A stretch of DNA of 64,000 nucleotides, taken from Pyronema omphalodes (taxonomy: Eukaryota; Ascomycota; Pezizomycetes; Pezizales; Pyronemataceae). Every line of letters starts with the position of its first letter. The first letter of the stretch is position 1. The stretch covers positions 248,001 through 312,000 of the forward strand of contig JAJJXM010000002.1 in the NCBI GenBank assembly GCA_024516155.1, written 5' to 3'. A program made the translations under genes and the position numbers. Positions 33,699 to 43,232 of this stretch are shown here, one piece after another. The notes below the pieces were generated by a model. It saw only the letters and a program-made list of their open reading frames with translations. It did not search any database and had not been told where the DNA came from.

Positions 33699-34628
33699 CT
33701 ACTGGCAAAACTTCAACACAGAAGTGTCTCTAGCAGGATCATTTTCTGATTCAGCGAGATTTTCGGTGTGAACAGTCGCATGGCAGATATGAGACACATC
33801 TGGATCCTCCGCTCCTGCGCTTTTCTCATCTTCAGGAGCAGTGGGTTCATCGCTGATATCCGTGAATTCTGAAATACACCTCCCGCCAACCTCACGATGG
33901 AAATCGTCAGCATAATTACGAGTTGGTAAATTAAGCATATGTTCACTCTGTAGAAACCTAGGATGCTCTAGTACTGGCGGGGTTCTATTGTGACAGGTGT
34001 CATCGTCGACATTAGTTTTGTCATTGATATTTAGGGAAGTGTCGTCGATTCCGTTGCTCGGATTGTCTTCCTATGAGTCAAGCTACTATTAGCTCTTTGC
34101 GCGTTCTTCGGAATGTATATTAGAGATGGAACGAGGGGTTGTCTGTTATTCCTCCACTCCGTCAGGCGAATCCTGGAGTCCAGTCATTCCATGGGATAAA
34201 TTTCGAAGCGGGTGTACCTTAGATAAGCCTCGCGCTTCGTTTAGCGCTTCGAATCGCGACCCGCCTAGCGCATCACCCGCAACACACGCACCATCCAACG
34301 CCACGTCATTTTCCTCTGCAGTCATTGACGTCACCTCATTAGTCAGTTGATCTTTCTCCTCCCTCTCAACCTCTTGGGTCGATGCCTCCAATTCCATAAC
34401 CTTCTTCATCCCAGTTTTCTGATTACCAACTGCTTGAGCCCACGAAACACCCGGAGTTGGCGGCGGGACTACACGCGCAGCAAGCGCTTGGGGTATGTTA
34501 TTGGGTGATGAGTGTTTCCTCGCGCGTCCCAGGCTGAGGCTGAGGTTGCGGGCTTCAGAATTTGATCCCGCTGCTGCAGCTGTCGGTGACAATGTTAATG
34601 AGTTCTGCAGGATTTTAGCATACGACAT
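33699..34628 (-). CDS. Hypothetical polar protein, two exons
   Basis: Two exons, 34628-34218 and 34070-33699, separated by a 147-bp intron (donor GTACAC, acceptor ATAG, both phase 0), give 260 aa. No domain recognised. The N-terminus MSYAKILQNSLTLSPT and a later GVSWAQAVGNQ are the most structured-looking parts. The middle is Glu/Thr-rich (TQEVEREEKDQLTNEV) and the C-terminal exon is acidic with NPSNGIDDTSLNINDK and many Asp/Glu. It is probably largely disordered. If the intron is not used, the protein would be 160 aa ending GVEE. The start ATG is the first in frame and the composition is protein-like, but function is unknown. Confidence 0.6.
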
Positions 34629-35672
34629 CTTTTGTCATTTTGAGGACTTTTTGTGATTAGGTCGTTGTGACTTTCCTTAGCTCTCCGTAGCTCTTACCTT
34701 TTCTTTCTTGTATTTCCTTATGAGGGAAAAAAATAAGGAGGAGGACTTCGGGCAAGTTTAGCAGGTTAATAAGCCAATTAGGAATTCACAAGGACGTAGC
34801 GGGGATGCAATTAGATGGAAAGTAGTCACAGTGTTATTCTAGTCTTGTTCTGCTATGTTGACTATGGCCGGATTGTGGAATCTGGCTTCGGGGTGAGTCT
34901 GAGCCGGAGCTTGAGGCTGAGCTTAAGCCGGTGCATGGCATTGATACGGAGCGGGAGTTTCATCAGTCAGCATCCAGTTCACGCCAGACTTTTCCATCAA
35001 TCCGTAAACATGTTCGCCAGGGCCTGGTATTCTTCTAGACGCGATTTTCTGCGTATGGAAGAAATGCAAGGAGAGAATGGATTAAAAGCGTGAGTGATGA
35101 TTGATGATTCATGGCTAATGACAAATGGCGATGTGCCCCCGAGGAGTGCATTAAGAAGGTTCCGCCAACTATAGTACGTTATAGAAATTCAACTAGACTA
35201 TTTAACATTTCCGGCAAGTTGTGAAATTGTGTATAATCCAATAAATTACAAGTTATGACTCCCAGCTACAGTTAGGTTAGGTTGGGTTAAGCGACATCGA
35301 CATGCACTGTGCGTATTATTCATGTATCATCTCCCATCATTAGCTTATGTGGTCAATGATGACCAAACAATATCAGAACGTGAACGCTTAGGGTATCGGA
35401 TTCATATGTAAATGGACAATACCATAATCCGGAAAGTTTATAGGCCAAGGCATAGAGAATTGGAATGTAAACATGCATTGAAGAGATAAAGAGATTTTAT
35501 GGACTAGGAAGTGCACATGTAGAAGTCTAGTGCTAAAATCTTCAATCGCTATGTCGGCACTTACCTAACAAAGTAGGGTTTCTATGCTTGGGGTACATCT
35601 TTTTTATGTTCTGATCTGTCTTCGACTATGCCGGCGATAGAGATTTGTTTCCAAGTTTATTTTGTGATTTCA
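34629..35672. other. Non-coding stretch left of the transposon
   Basis: No supported gene. The first part is presumably the promoter of the minus-strand gene at 34628. Short frames near 34815-35093 have no ATG-based, protein-like content worth calling. Confidence 0.55.
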
Positions 35673-35681
35673 TTGTTCTTA
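35673..35681. repeat. 9-bp target site duplication, left
   Basis: TTGTTCTTA directly left of the transposon end. The identical 9-mer follows its right end at 37306-37314. Confidence 0.9.
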
Positions 35682-35776
35682 CGGAAATTATGCAGGATGC
35701 CCCCGAAAAAGCACGAAATTTGCAATATACCCCCGTCTATGCAGGATGCCCCTCGCTTAGGTAGAGCACACCCGCC
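35682..35776 (+). repeat. Left terminal inverted repeat of the MULE
   Basis: Matches 37211-37305 in reverse complement with one mismatch in the first 83 bp. It contains ATGCAGGATGCCCC twice, 41 bp apart. Confidence 0.92.
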
Positions 35777-35810
35777 CATATTGAATACAGCGCCTACAGC
35801 GGGCTACAGC

Positions 35811-36860
35811 TACGGCAACGCATCTGTACATGGAGGGACAAAAAAACTTTGCATTTTTAATTTGCATTTACACTTTTCACTTTTCATCTGTTGCAACGCA
35901 GCAGTGCAACAGAGGAAGAGTGCCCACCTACCAAAATAAATGGTCGCCACAACGACGCAGCCACACCGCTGACTAAAACACAGACAGATGCGCATCACAA
36001 AATTGCAAGCGCGTACCGCTGCTGCACTGTGTAGAGATGTGGTTTTGCTTCAAGACTTGAAAACACAGCGTGATAATTCACTTGGGCATTGAAAGATGGA
36101 TGAAATGTTGAATTTACGTGTTATGTGTTATTTTACAATGTTATCCTGTATCTCTATATCTCAGATTTGTCCTTTCTCCGCGTCATGCACCAGAGTTTTC
36201 TCCACCATGATCTCTACTACCAAGATTGCCACCGCAGAGTGGATACAGGTAAGCAATGCTCCCGCTATGGAGGATGACCAGGAAGGAAGAAGAATAGGCT
36301 GGGAAACACTGATCAAATCTGAGAACGAGCATGAAGCAGTTCTGATCGAACAAGACGTATAATGCTGTAAAAAAAACAAACACCAAAGACAGATACATAG
36401 ACAAGCCGAAGAAGTGAGAGGAAGAAGAGAAAAGGATGAGACGAAAACTGAAGAGAGGCGAGTGGAGAAGTCTGAAAAGAAGAGGAAAAAGGCTAGGGCG
36501 AAGTGAGAGAGGCGGGGAGAAGGGGAGCGGAGATGAGTGAAACGGAGCAGAGAAGAGAGGAGCGGTGAGAAGAGAGGAGCGGAGAGAAGAGGAGCGGTAA
36601 GAAGAGGAGCGGTGAGGAAAAAAAGGGAGAGAAAAGAAGAGCAGAGGAGAGCTGGGGGAAGCAGAGGAGAGCTGGGGGAAGCAGAGGAGAGCTGGGGAGA
36701 GCAGAGGAGAGCAGGGGAGAGTAGGGTTAGGGTAACCCTAATCAGAAGTGTGGCTGTGTCGTTGCGTTGCAACAGATGAAACCTGAAAAATGAAAATTGC
36801 AAATGCAAATTAAAAATGCAAAAGTTTTTTTGTCCCTCCATGTACAGATGCGTTGCCGTA
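35811..36860. mobile_element. Nested inverted-repeat element inside the MULE
   Basis: 1,050 bp with inverted ends starting TACGGCAACGCATCTGTACA. About 98 bp at each end (35811-35908 and 36763-36860) match in reverse complement with a few indels and changes. The 15-mer TACAGCGGGCTACAG lies just left (35795-35809, one base away from the end) and just right (36861-36875), as expected of a target duplication. The interior carries a short plus-strand frame ending RRIGWETLIKSENEHEAVLI (36283-36345) that resembles the 26.2-kb remnant, purine-rich tandem repeats, and a telomere-like motif. Confidence 0.75.
36420..36722. repeat. Purine-only tandem repeats in the nested element
   Basis: Plus strand nearly all A/G: GAGAAGAGAGGAGCGG units (36545-36615) and GGAGAGCTGGGGGAAGCAGA units of 20 bp (36645-36710). 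The Leu/Ser/Pro-rich minus-strand frame over it is an artefact. Confidence 0.85.
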
Positions 36861-36960
36861 TACAGCGGGCTACAGATTTTTCACGTGTGTTTTTTTTTTC
36901 TTCGCTTGCAGGTGAAGATTTTGATTCCACTTCTCGATATTATCGTCAACAACGACAACA

Positions 36961-37209
36961 ATGGAGCGCACCAATTCGCTGACAACCAGCATCGATCCTA
37001 ACGCCGCTGACCCGATCTCTCGACATGCACCACACCTTGGCGATGATTATCCCTCGTTTTCCGAGTTTAAACTGGCTATTCACAAATGGGCCGTAGACAT
37101 GCTGTTTGGCATTCGCTTTGCAAAGTCAGAGGCGCAGAAGTGGATTCAAAATTTTTATCTGCAAGTAAGGAAAAAAAACATGCGTGAAAAATTTGGCGCC
37201 CGGCGCTGA
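36961..37209 (+). pseudogene. N-terminal fragment of a MULE transposase (probable)
   Basis: An ATG-started frame of 82 aa, MERTNSLTTSIDPN, then YPSFSEFKLAIHKWAVDMLF and RFAKSEAQKWIQNF. The F..(F)..AI..WA....F......S pattern is what I expect at the start of Mutator/FAR1-type transposases before their zinc-binding part. The frame then runs straight into the right terminal repeat, so nearly all of the transposase is deleted. A polypyrimidine tract ending TTGCAG at 36911 suggests an intron acceptor in the 5' leader. The family assignment is inference, supported by its location inside a MULE. Confidence 0.6.
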
Positions 37210-37210
37210 A

Positions 37211-37305
37211 GGCGGGTGTTCACTACCTAAGCGAGGGGCATCCTGCATAGACGGGGGTATATTGCAAATTTCGTGTTTTTTCGGGGGCATCCTGCATAAT
37301 TTCCG
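37211..37305 (-). repeat. Right terminal inverted repeat of the MULE
   Basis: Reverse complement of 35682-35776; one mismatch (GTG/GTT context near 37276) in the outer 83 bp. Confidence 0.92.
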
Positions 37306-37314
37306 TTGTTCTTA
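37306..37314. repeat. 9-bp target site duplication, right
   Basis: TTGTTCTTA, identical to 35673-35681. Confidence 0.9.
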
Positions 37315-37491
37315 ATATTGACCATCCATATCTAGCGCTCTAGTTGAACAAAACCAAAGGTAGCCTATAAGTATAAACGTGGCCTCTCACTCTGTTGATA
37401 AAATACAGCAAAATCGCCAATCTCAAGCGTTAATAAAACACAAACCATTAACCTCCAATCAACCTCCCAAACAACCACATCACCCGCCAAC

Positions 37492-37890
37492 ATGTCCAGC
37501 GATCCTTCCTCCCTGGATCTCGGTATTCCAGGAGATCTTCGCCACACCATCTCAACGATTATCCAACAAATCCAAGATGTAGCAGATGATCTCGACACCG
37601 TCATCAAGAATCTAGAACGTATACATCCTAGCGTTCTAGACAGCAATTCACCCGCCAACACATCCAGCAATCGCTTATCCAGCTCGGCTTCCGCCCCCAA
37701 GGGTGGCCTGACAACCACTATCTCGGATATGAGACAACAGATGCAAGAGGTTGCGGATGATCTTGATATTGTTCTTACGAACCTGGCTCGTCCTTTACCG
37801 CCTCGTCCTGTCTCGCCGGATCTGGAATTCGCTCGCCCGAACATTGATCCGGAGTATTTTGCACAAATGGTTTCTAAGAAACGCAATTGA
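37492..37890 (+). CDS. Small protein with internal duplication, unknown
   Basis: ATG-started, 132 aa, single exon. Two related segments form most of it: TISTIIQQIQDVADDLDTVI and TISDMRQQMQEVADDLDIVL, each followed by a similar NL-R stretch, joined by a Ser/Asn-rich linker. Both have a helical heptad-like pattern. The tail is Pro-rich (RPLPPRPVSPDLEF) and ends in FAQMVSKKRN. No family recognised. The start is in an acceptable context (CAACATGTCC). The MULE ends only 186 bp upstream, so the element may sit in this gene's promoter. The duplicated structure argues that it is a real protein. Confidence 0.65.
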   Translation: MSSDPSSLDLGIPGDLRHTISTIIQQIQDVADDLDTVIKNLERIHPSVLDSNSPANTSSNRLSSSASAPKGGLTTTISDMRQQMQEVADDLDIVLTNLARPLPPRPVSPDLEFARPNIDPEYFAQMVSKKRN

Positions 37891-39016
37891 TTTGATGTCA
37901 CCATAATAGGTATGGGTTACTCTGCTGTTAGATTAGATTCCATGGGAATAGTACGATGGAATTAATAGCTACTTGCCAGGAATGAATTTTTGTAATGTTT
38001 GCAATTGTGCTAATTGATGTCTGTAGATGGAAGAAATTTTTACCCAACACAGAATTCGAGAAAAATCTGAAATTGATAAGAAAATACTGGATAATTACAT
38101 GGACTGTGACATTTGTTAGGGAACGTGGTTGAGGTCCTGCAGAAGAAGACAAGACGGAATTCGGATTTATAAACAGTATTTCAGAACAAATAAAACCGCA
38201 ACTTATAGTGCATTGAGCTAGCCCGGTGATATCATCTTCATTACCTACTGCAAGACGATGGAAAATTCTGACCAGAAATCATCGCTTGAACTGCTTGTTG
38301 CGATTGTGTATGACCACAATTATTGACTTTCTGAATGGCTTGCTCTTTTTAACTCTTCACTCCCCCATCACCCTTTTTATTTGAGTCCTGAGTCCCTGCA
38401 TTGATAAGATTACAGGCAAGATTGATTGATAAATCTTGGTTTCTTCTTGTCGGCGCTTTCCTGCGCTGCATGCTTTTTAAAATGCATACGTGTCTTATCA
38501 GCCACGATATCCTTTGGTGGAATACTCCATGCCGTATTTTGCACCATCTTTTGTTGTACAAAGTAGGCAATTACTGAATAAGACGATCGAACTACCACAT
38601 TGTCAAGATGGTAGCGTGCTGTGATTGACACACATGCTATCACTCGAAAGTGATAACCTGGTGCTTTATGTAAACTGTCTGTTTTAAAGGTATTACGATA
38701 TCTGTGGGAGTTTTATTAAAGCTAATGATAACAACAAACTACTACACAATGAACTTTTTGACAAGGCACACGATTTCTGAACATATTAAATTTATGCCTC
38801 CTGAATGTTGGTCTTGGCATAGATGCATAGATGCATGGATGCATTAACTCATGTTATCGAGCATTATTATGCGCTATAAGTGAGCTTCGTGTTCTCTAGA
38901 CAATCAGTCACCACGTTCTCCAGCTGATACTCCGCTTTTTTAATCTTCTTGCTCAAGTAACTTCAAAAGACACAATAAATTCTCAAAAAAATAAAAATAC
39001 TCAACGGGTATTAAAA
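37891..39016. other. Non-coding stretch before the SDR gene
   Basis: No supported gene. Frames at 38349-38643 on the minus strand are short and not protein-like. The 3' UTR of the minus-strand SDR gene should lie near 38950-39016. Confidence 0.55.
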
Positions 39017-39956
39017 CTACAACTTGGCCGCACAATGGCTACCACCATCTATCGTCAACGTAGCACCGTTGACATAAGCTCCTGCCCTGGAGCTCAAGAA
39101 CAAACACGCTCCTGCGACATCCTCTGGAGTTCCAATTCTCTTTAAAGGTATGCTATCCTCAATGGTATCCCTGAACTTCTCCAACGTCGCAGCCATCATC
39201 TTACTCTGGAAAGGTCCACACGCAAGCACATTGCTAGTAATATTTCTCTTTCCAAGATGCGAGCTCAACACTCTGCTCATGTGATGCAACCCCGCCTTAC
39301 TGGCAGAGTATGCAAAAGTCTCCAACGCAGGAACCCTCAGTCCATCGATTGATCCGATATTGATAACTCTACCGGGGTCGTTTTTCTCCGCAGCTGCCTC
39401 AAGCATTGGGGTACAAAGCTGGGTCAAGGTAAACACCCGCTGAAGGTTCAACGTCAAAAGCTTGGTCCAAGCGTGATCCGGGTAACTGTCATAGCTCTCT
39501 CCCCAGTTCGCACCACTGTTGTTGACAAGAACATGTAGCTTCTTCTCGCGCTTTCCAAGCTCTGCAACAAGAAACTGTACATCTGGGAGCTTCTGGAGGT
39601 CGGCGGGGATAGCGAACGCTTTACCAGGTCCTGGGGAGCTTGTTAGCGTGGCCAAAAGCCTGAATCATGGGTAGATGTACCTTTGGCAGTCAACTCTGCG
39701 GCGGCCTTCTCGCAGGAAGCGGCATCGCGAGACGAGATGTAGACGCGTGCACCGTTCGCGACGAAGCCCGTGCTAATCATAAGGCCGATGCCTATATCGT
39801 TAGCGAGGGGTGAGCTAGCTCATTGAGGAGTGGGAGAGAGCACCTTTGGCACCACCGGTAACGAGCACGACTTTGTCTTTAACGGAGAAGCTGTAGACGC
39901 GTTAGATGGGCATCTTCAGAGAGAATTTGGGGTGCAAACAGATTGGTAACGTCCAT
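39017..39956 (-). CDS. Short-chain dehydrogenase/reductase (SDR)
   Basis: NAD(P)H-dependent oxidoreductase of the classical SDR type; substrate unknown. Four exons, 39956-39940, 39890-39844, 39791-39681 and 39630-39017, with introns of 49, 52 and 50 bp, give 262 aa. The start MDVTNLFSVKDKVVLVTGG is made from a 17-nt first exon. The Rossmann cofactor motif is TGGAKGIG, followed by NNSG, catalytic Ser in INIGSIDG, and YSASK (Tyr-x-x-x-Lys). The end LTIDGGSHCAAKL fits the family. All motifs are intact, so it should be active. It resembles fungal SDRs annotated as rhamnolipid-biosynthesis/3-oxoacyl-reductase-like, but substrate calls of that kind are weak. There is no adjacent biosynthetic cluster. 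Confidence 0.93.
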
Positions 39957-42038
39957 TGTGTTGGTGAATTGAGCTGGATTACTCGGCGGTAAAGCTGTTG
40001 CGCGACGCTTTTGTGTCATGTGGGGCTTACCCGATGTGCCTCGGTTGCCGCGGGATTACTCCTGCACCGATCAACAATGATTCCAGGATTACTCTATGTA
40101 TATTTTATCCATTGCCGTGGGTGGGCGCGATAGAATCAATCATTTGTATGGGGCGGTTTTTGGTGGGGTGCATGAGTATAAACCACAGCAATCGGTATTC
40201 AATGTCACTGCGCGTGCGCGTGTTGAGATACGAGATGTGCTAAAAACTTAGCCTATGATCGAATACTCTACACACAGTACTCAGTACTTATTATGAATAA
40301 TCAATATACGATCGAGGATGTTTCTAAATAATATTTTCTGAAATTTAAATCGCAGCTTAGTGAGAGGTCCAGCCAATACACACCCCGAATTGCCTTAAAT
40401 TTGTCCCTACTGATTGTCCGTGGATGTCCTTTGAATCAAGCAAATGAAATATTCAACTACGTCCGATCTTCAACTAATCAACCAACCGAGATTTAAAAAC
40501 TCACGATTTCCCATACCATAACAGCTTCCTGCCAAGCCAACTAATATTCCAACTTGTCATGGGATGGATACTCTTCAGTGATGCCCTGATGTGAATTCCA
40601 TGCCGGGTTAATTATTCTTATTGATAAAATTCGCGATAATGGTCGTCTTATATAGTGTGGCATCCTTTTGTTATACACACTCTGATTGAGAGTTGTCAGG
40701 AGTGTGATACTAGGCTAGATATTGCTTAGCGGATATGAGTTTAGCGCCTTTTATTTTATTTATTTCGATCCGTCTATCTCTAACACATCCATTTTGTCTT
40801 CTCTCAAGACAGGATTACAAACGTCGTACGGGATCTTGTTTATTATTCTTGTTCTTTTGCTCTGCAATCCTTGAGTTGTGGCTGACTGAAATTTTACGCA
40901 ACTTACGCTGGAAGTTTTATGTAGCTTCGAAGCTGTCTTCTCCGTGTCTTTATTTCCCCTGTTATTCTGTTATTGATTCAATTTGGTACCGAGGTATGAT
41001 AAGGAAAGAATATTGAAAGAACGTGGGTTTATCGATAGGCGAAATATGACACTGAATGATGACTTACAGGGCAGACATGTTTAAGAAACTACGATATATA
41101 ACTCAAGTCACACCGGTTCGCCTTACCAATAGTCATTCTAGACGCAATATCGTTTCCTTCTGATCAAGTTGCTAGAAATCTCCAATGAATATATGTTTCT
41201 GAACTGTACCTAACGGGATTAGGTCTTCTTAATGTCTGGAATTGACACCTAGCTCATTGAACTGCAAAGAAGGGCTTATGGGGTCGTAGTTGTAGGGTTT
41301 TATCGATCATTTGGCAGTTTCATTATACCGATGTGTTGTACGATATTTCCTCACTTTTGCAGTTGATCGACTTTACGACAGTGGCACAAAATCAAATTCA
41401 TATTATATGAGGCTAACCACATAATATCTCATGACCAGGATTGCGCAGTAGTAAACCCAAGAGTATTCACATAAGAATATTGCCTTGATGAAACCAATAC
41501 GGATTAGCTTGAATCAATGAGCCTTTTTTTTGAGCATAAATGTTACTAATTGTTTGTCGTGAATGCATATATTCTCGGCTCTTAGAGCCTATTGATATTC
41601 GAAGAAAACTGATTCATAAAAGTCAAAGCTACATATGCTGAAGTTGAATCGGATTTATATAGCTATGAGAGGCTGGATATTATTCTTACGCGAATAGAAT
41701 ACTTGCATTAACCGAAGACGCGGGTTATGTTGCAATTCCTTCATCCGTCCAAAATACCAAGAACATATACTTGTACAACAAAACTTATAATAGCAAGTAG
41801 CAGGCGCGTGTTACACGGATTCGAGGTTACAATCTCATTGGTTTGACAATTAGCTCATCCTATTTCTCCTTGCTTATTTGTCAAAATAGCGAACACGAAG
41901 TCTATTGTGTTAATCCCCGTCTCAGAGTCTGCCTTGCGGGTTACACAGAATTTCGACACAGCCCCATTGCCCTGGAATTAAAGACAGCATCTCAGTATCC
42001 TCAGAGCACAGAATGAGAATGTAAATTTGCGAACAATC
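39957..42038. other. Non-coding stretch
   Basis: AT-rich DNA without a supported gene. A 93-aa frame at 40735-41016 has an ATG but no recognisable features, and I leave it uncalled. The promoter of the SDR gene (left side) and of the gene at 42039 (right side) must lie here. Confidence 0.55.
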
Positions 42039-43232
42039 ATGACTGAGCCCACAGATTCTCCCTCCACAACGTATCATCTCTACGTAACCGGAGCAATACG
42101 CGCAAATACGGTGCTGTATACCACCCCCGACCACGAGCTACCAGCGGATGCGGTAATCGTCAAAAATCCGGACTGTCTCGGGCATCAAATACGTCAACTT
42201 TTTGGGAAGTCAAAGTCCAAGAAACAAACTCAGATTGTCGTCGATGATCCAAATAGCGATCCACGGAAGCCGAGCTATTATCTTCATAACCCACGGATAT
42301 GGTTCAAATCTCCACCAGAAACACTTAGAGTTGGAGGGAAGGATGGTCCTGTTGTATGCTTGCTTGAGAGTAGTTTCTTTTGGCGACGCTGGACCTTAGA
42401 TTTTGTTGTTCCTGAAAAGGATGAGCCAGGATTCTTGGGTTGGTTCAAAATACAGAGGACAAACAAATCCAAAGAGGAAAAACAGTCAAGCTCAATCCAA
42501 ACGACTAGAATCGATAGTGGCTTCGACGAGAGCACAACTCTGCCAAGCTCATGTGAGAAACACGACGATAGTATCACCGAGGGTCATGGGATATCACTTA
42601 ATGACCCCGGTGTTATGGATCCCCGCGGCGTCATATCCAGTCACTATCCACCACGAAGCTATCACCTTCCCGGCGAGACAGGCAAGGCTTATATTAAGAA
42701 TAAGATTTGCACGAAACCTCAGGAAGATCTACCACCTCATCTTGACGCATCGCAGCCTCGACTAGTATGTTATTGGAACGGGTGGTGGACGAGAGAGTAT
42801 GCGTTTCGATATGGCAACATTGAGCTGAAATGGAAAGGGACCGGAACAGTCCGGGATGACCGGAAGTACTGGGGAAGGTGGTTGCGATACAACCATTTGA
42901 AACTGGTGGCGTATCTTCCGCTAGGGCTAGACCCGGGTTCTGAGAGTCAAGAAGGCGAGGTTGATGAGAAGAAAGGGACTGATGATGGATCGGGTATGCG
43001 GATGGTTGTTTTGGCGAAATACACGAGCTTATTGGCGGATCGCAAGGTTGGTCGTCTGGCTGTATTCGAGAATGGGCTTGAGGAATGTTTCCAAGATGCC
43101 ATTGAGAAGGAAAGGTTTCGGCACGTGGTTGTTGCCACGGCACTCTGTATGATCAAAGGTGAGAAAGAAAAGCGAGAAACAATTCGGGCGATTATTGAGT
43201 TGACAGTTGCAGGTGGCGAAGCAGGAGCTTAA
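42039..43232 (+). CDS. Hypothetical protein, possible tubby/LURP-like fold
   Basis: Single exon, 397 aa, from ATG 42039. The frame extends 12 nt further to a TTG, so the ATG is chosen. The N-terminal third contains YHLYVTGAIRANTVLYTTP, then PRIWFKSPPETLRVGGKDGP and SSFFWRRWTLDFVVP. A charged, Ser-rich middle (about 145-215) follows. The C-terminal part has CYWNGWWTREYAFRYGNIEL with KWKGTGTVRDDRKYWGRWLR, then MRMVVLAKYTSLLADRKVGR and an ending HVVVATALCMIKGEKEKRE. The Trp-rich beta-strand pattern with a K(W)KGTG step and a final helix resembles fungal proteins of the tubby C-terminal-like/LURP-one fold. That is a pattern judgement without a search. The coding status is firm; the fold is uncertain. 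Confidence 0.8.
   Translation: MTEPTDSPSTTYHLYVTGAIRANTVLYTTPDHELPADAVIVKNPDCLGHQIRQLFGKSKSKKQTQIVVDDPNSDPRKPSYYLHNPRIWFKSPPETLRVGGKDGPVVCLLESSFFWRRWTLDFVVPEKDEPGFLGWFKIQRTNKSKEEKQSSSIQTTRIDSGFDESTTLPSSCEKHDDSITEGHGISLNDPGVMDPRGVISSHYPPRSYHLPGETGKAYIKNKICTKPQEDLPPHLDASQPRLVCYWNGWWTREYAFRYGNIELKWKGTGTVRDDRKYWGRWLRYNHLKLVAYLPLGLDPGSESQEGEVDEKKGTDDGSGMRMVVLAKYTSLLADRKVGRLAVFENGLEECFQDAIEKERFRHVVVATALCMIKGEKEKRETIRAIIELTVAGGEAGA

Larger units (their letters stand above)
35682..37305 (+). mobile_element. Mutator-like DNA transposon (MULE), defective
   Basis: 1,624 bp bounded by terminal inverted repeats beginning CGGAAATTATGCAGGATGCC. The first 83 bp of the two ends match with a single mismatch, and weaker match goes on to about 95 bp. 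Each end carries two copies of ATGCAGGATGCCCC, as expected for transposase binding sites. TTGTTCTTA is duplicated on both sides (9 bp, the Mutator class size). The interior holds the start of what looks like a transposase (36961-37209) and is interrupted by a second inverted-repeat element (35811-36860). It lacks a full transposase, so it would need one in trans. Confidence 0.9.

Noticed and set aside
36161..36841. 226-aa minus-strand frame rich in Leu/Ser/Pro
   Set aside because: It reads through purine-only tandem repeats of the nested element and into its inverted end; not protein-like.
40735..41016. 93-aa plus-strand frame with hydrophobic start
   Set aside because: It begins with ATG and has a hydrophobic stretch, but no clear signal-peptide cleavage site or recognised content; not enough to call.
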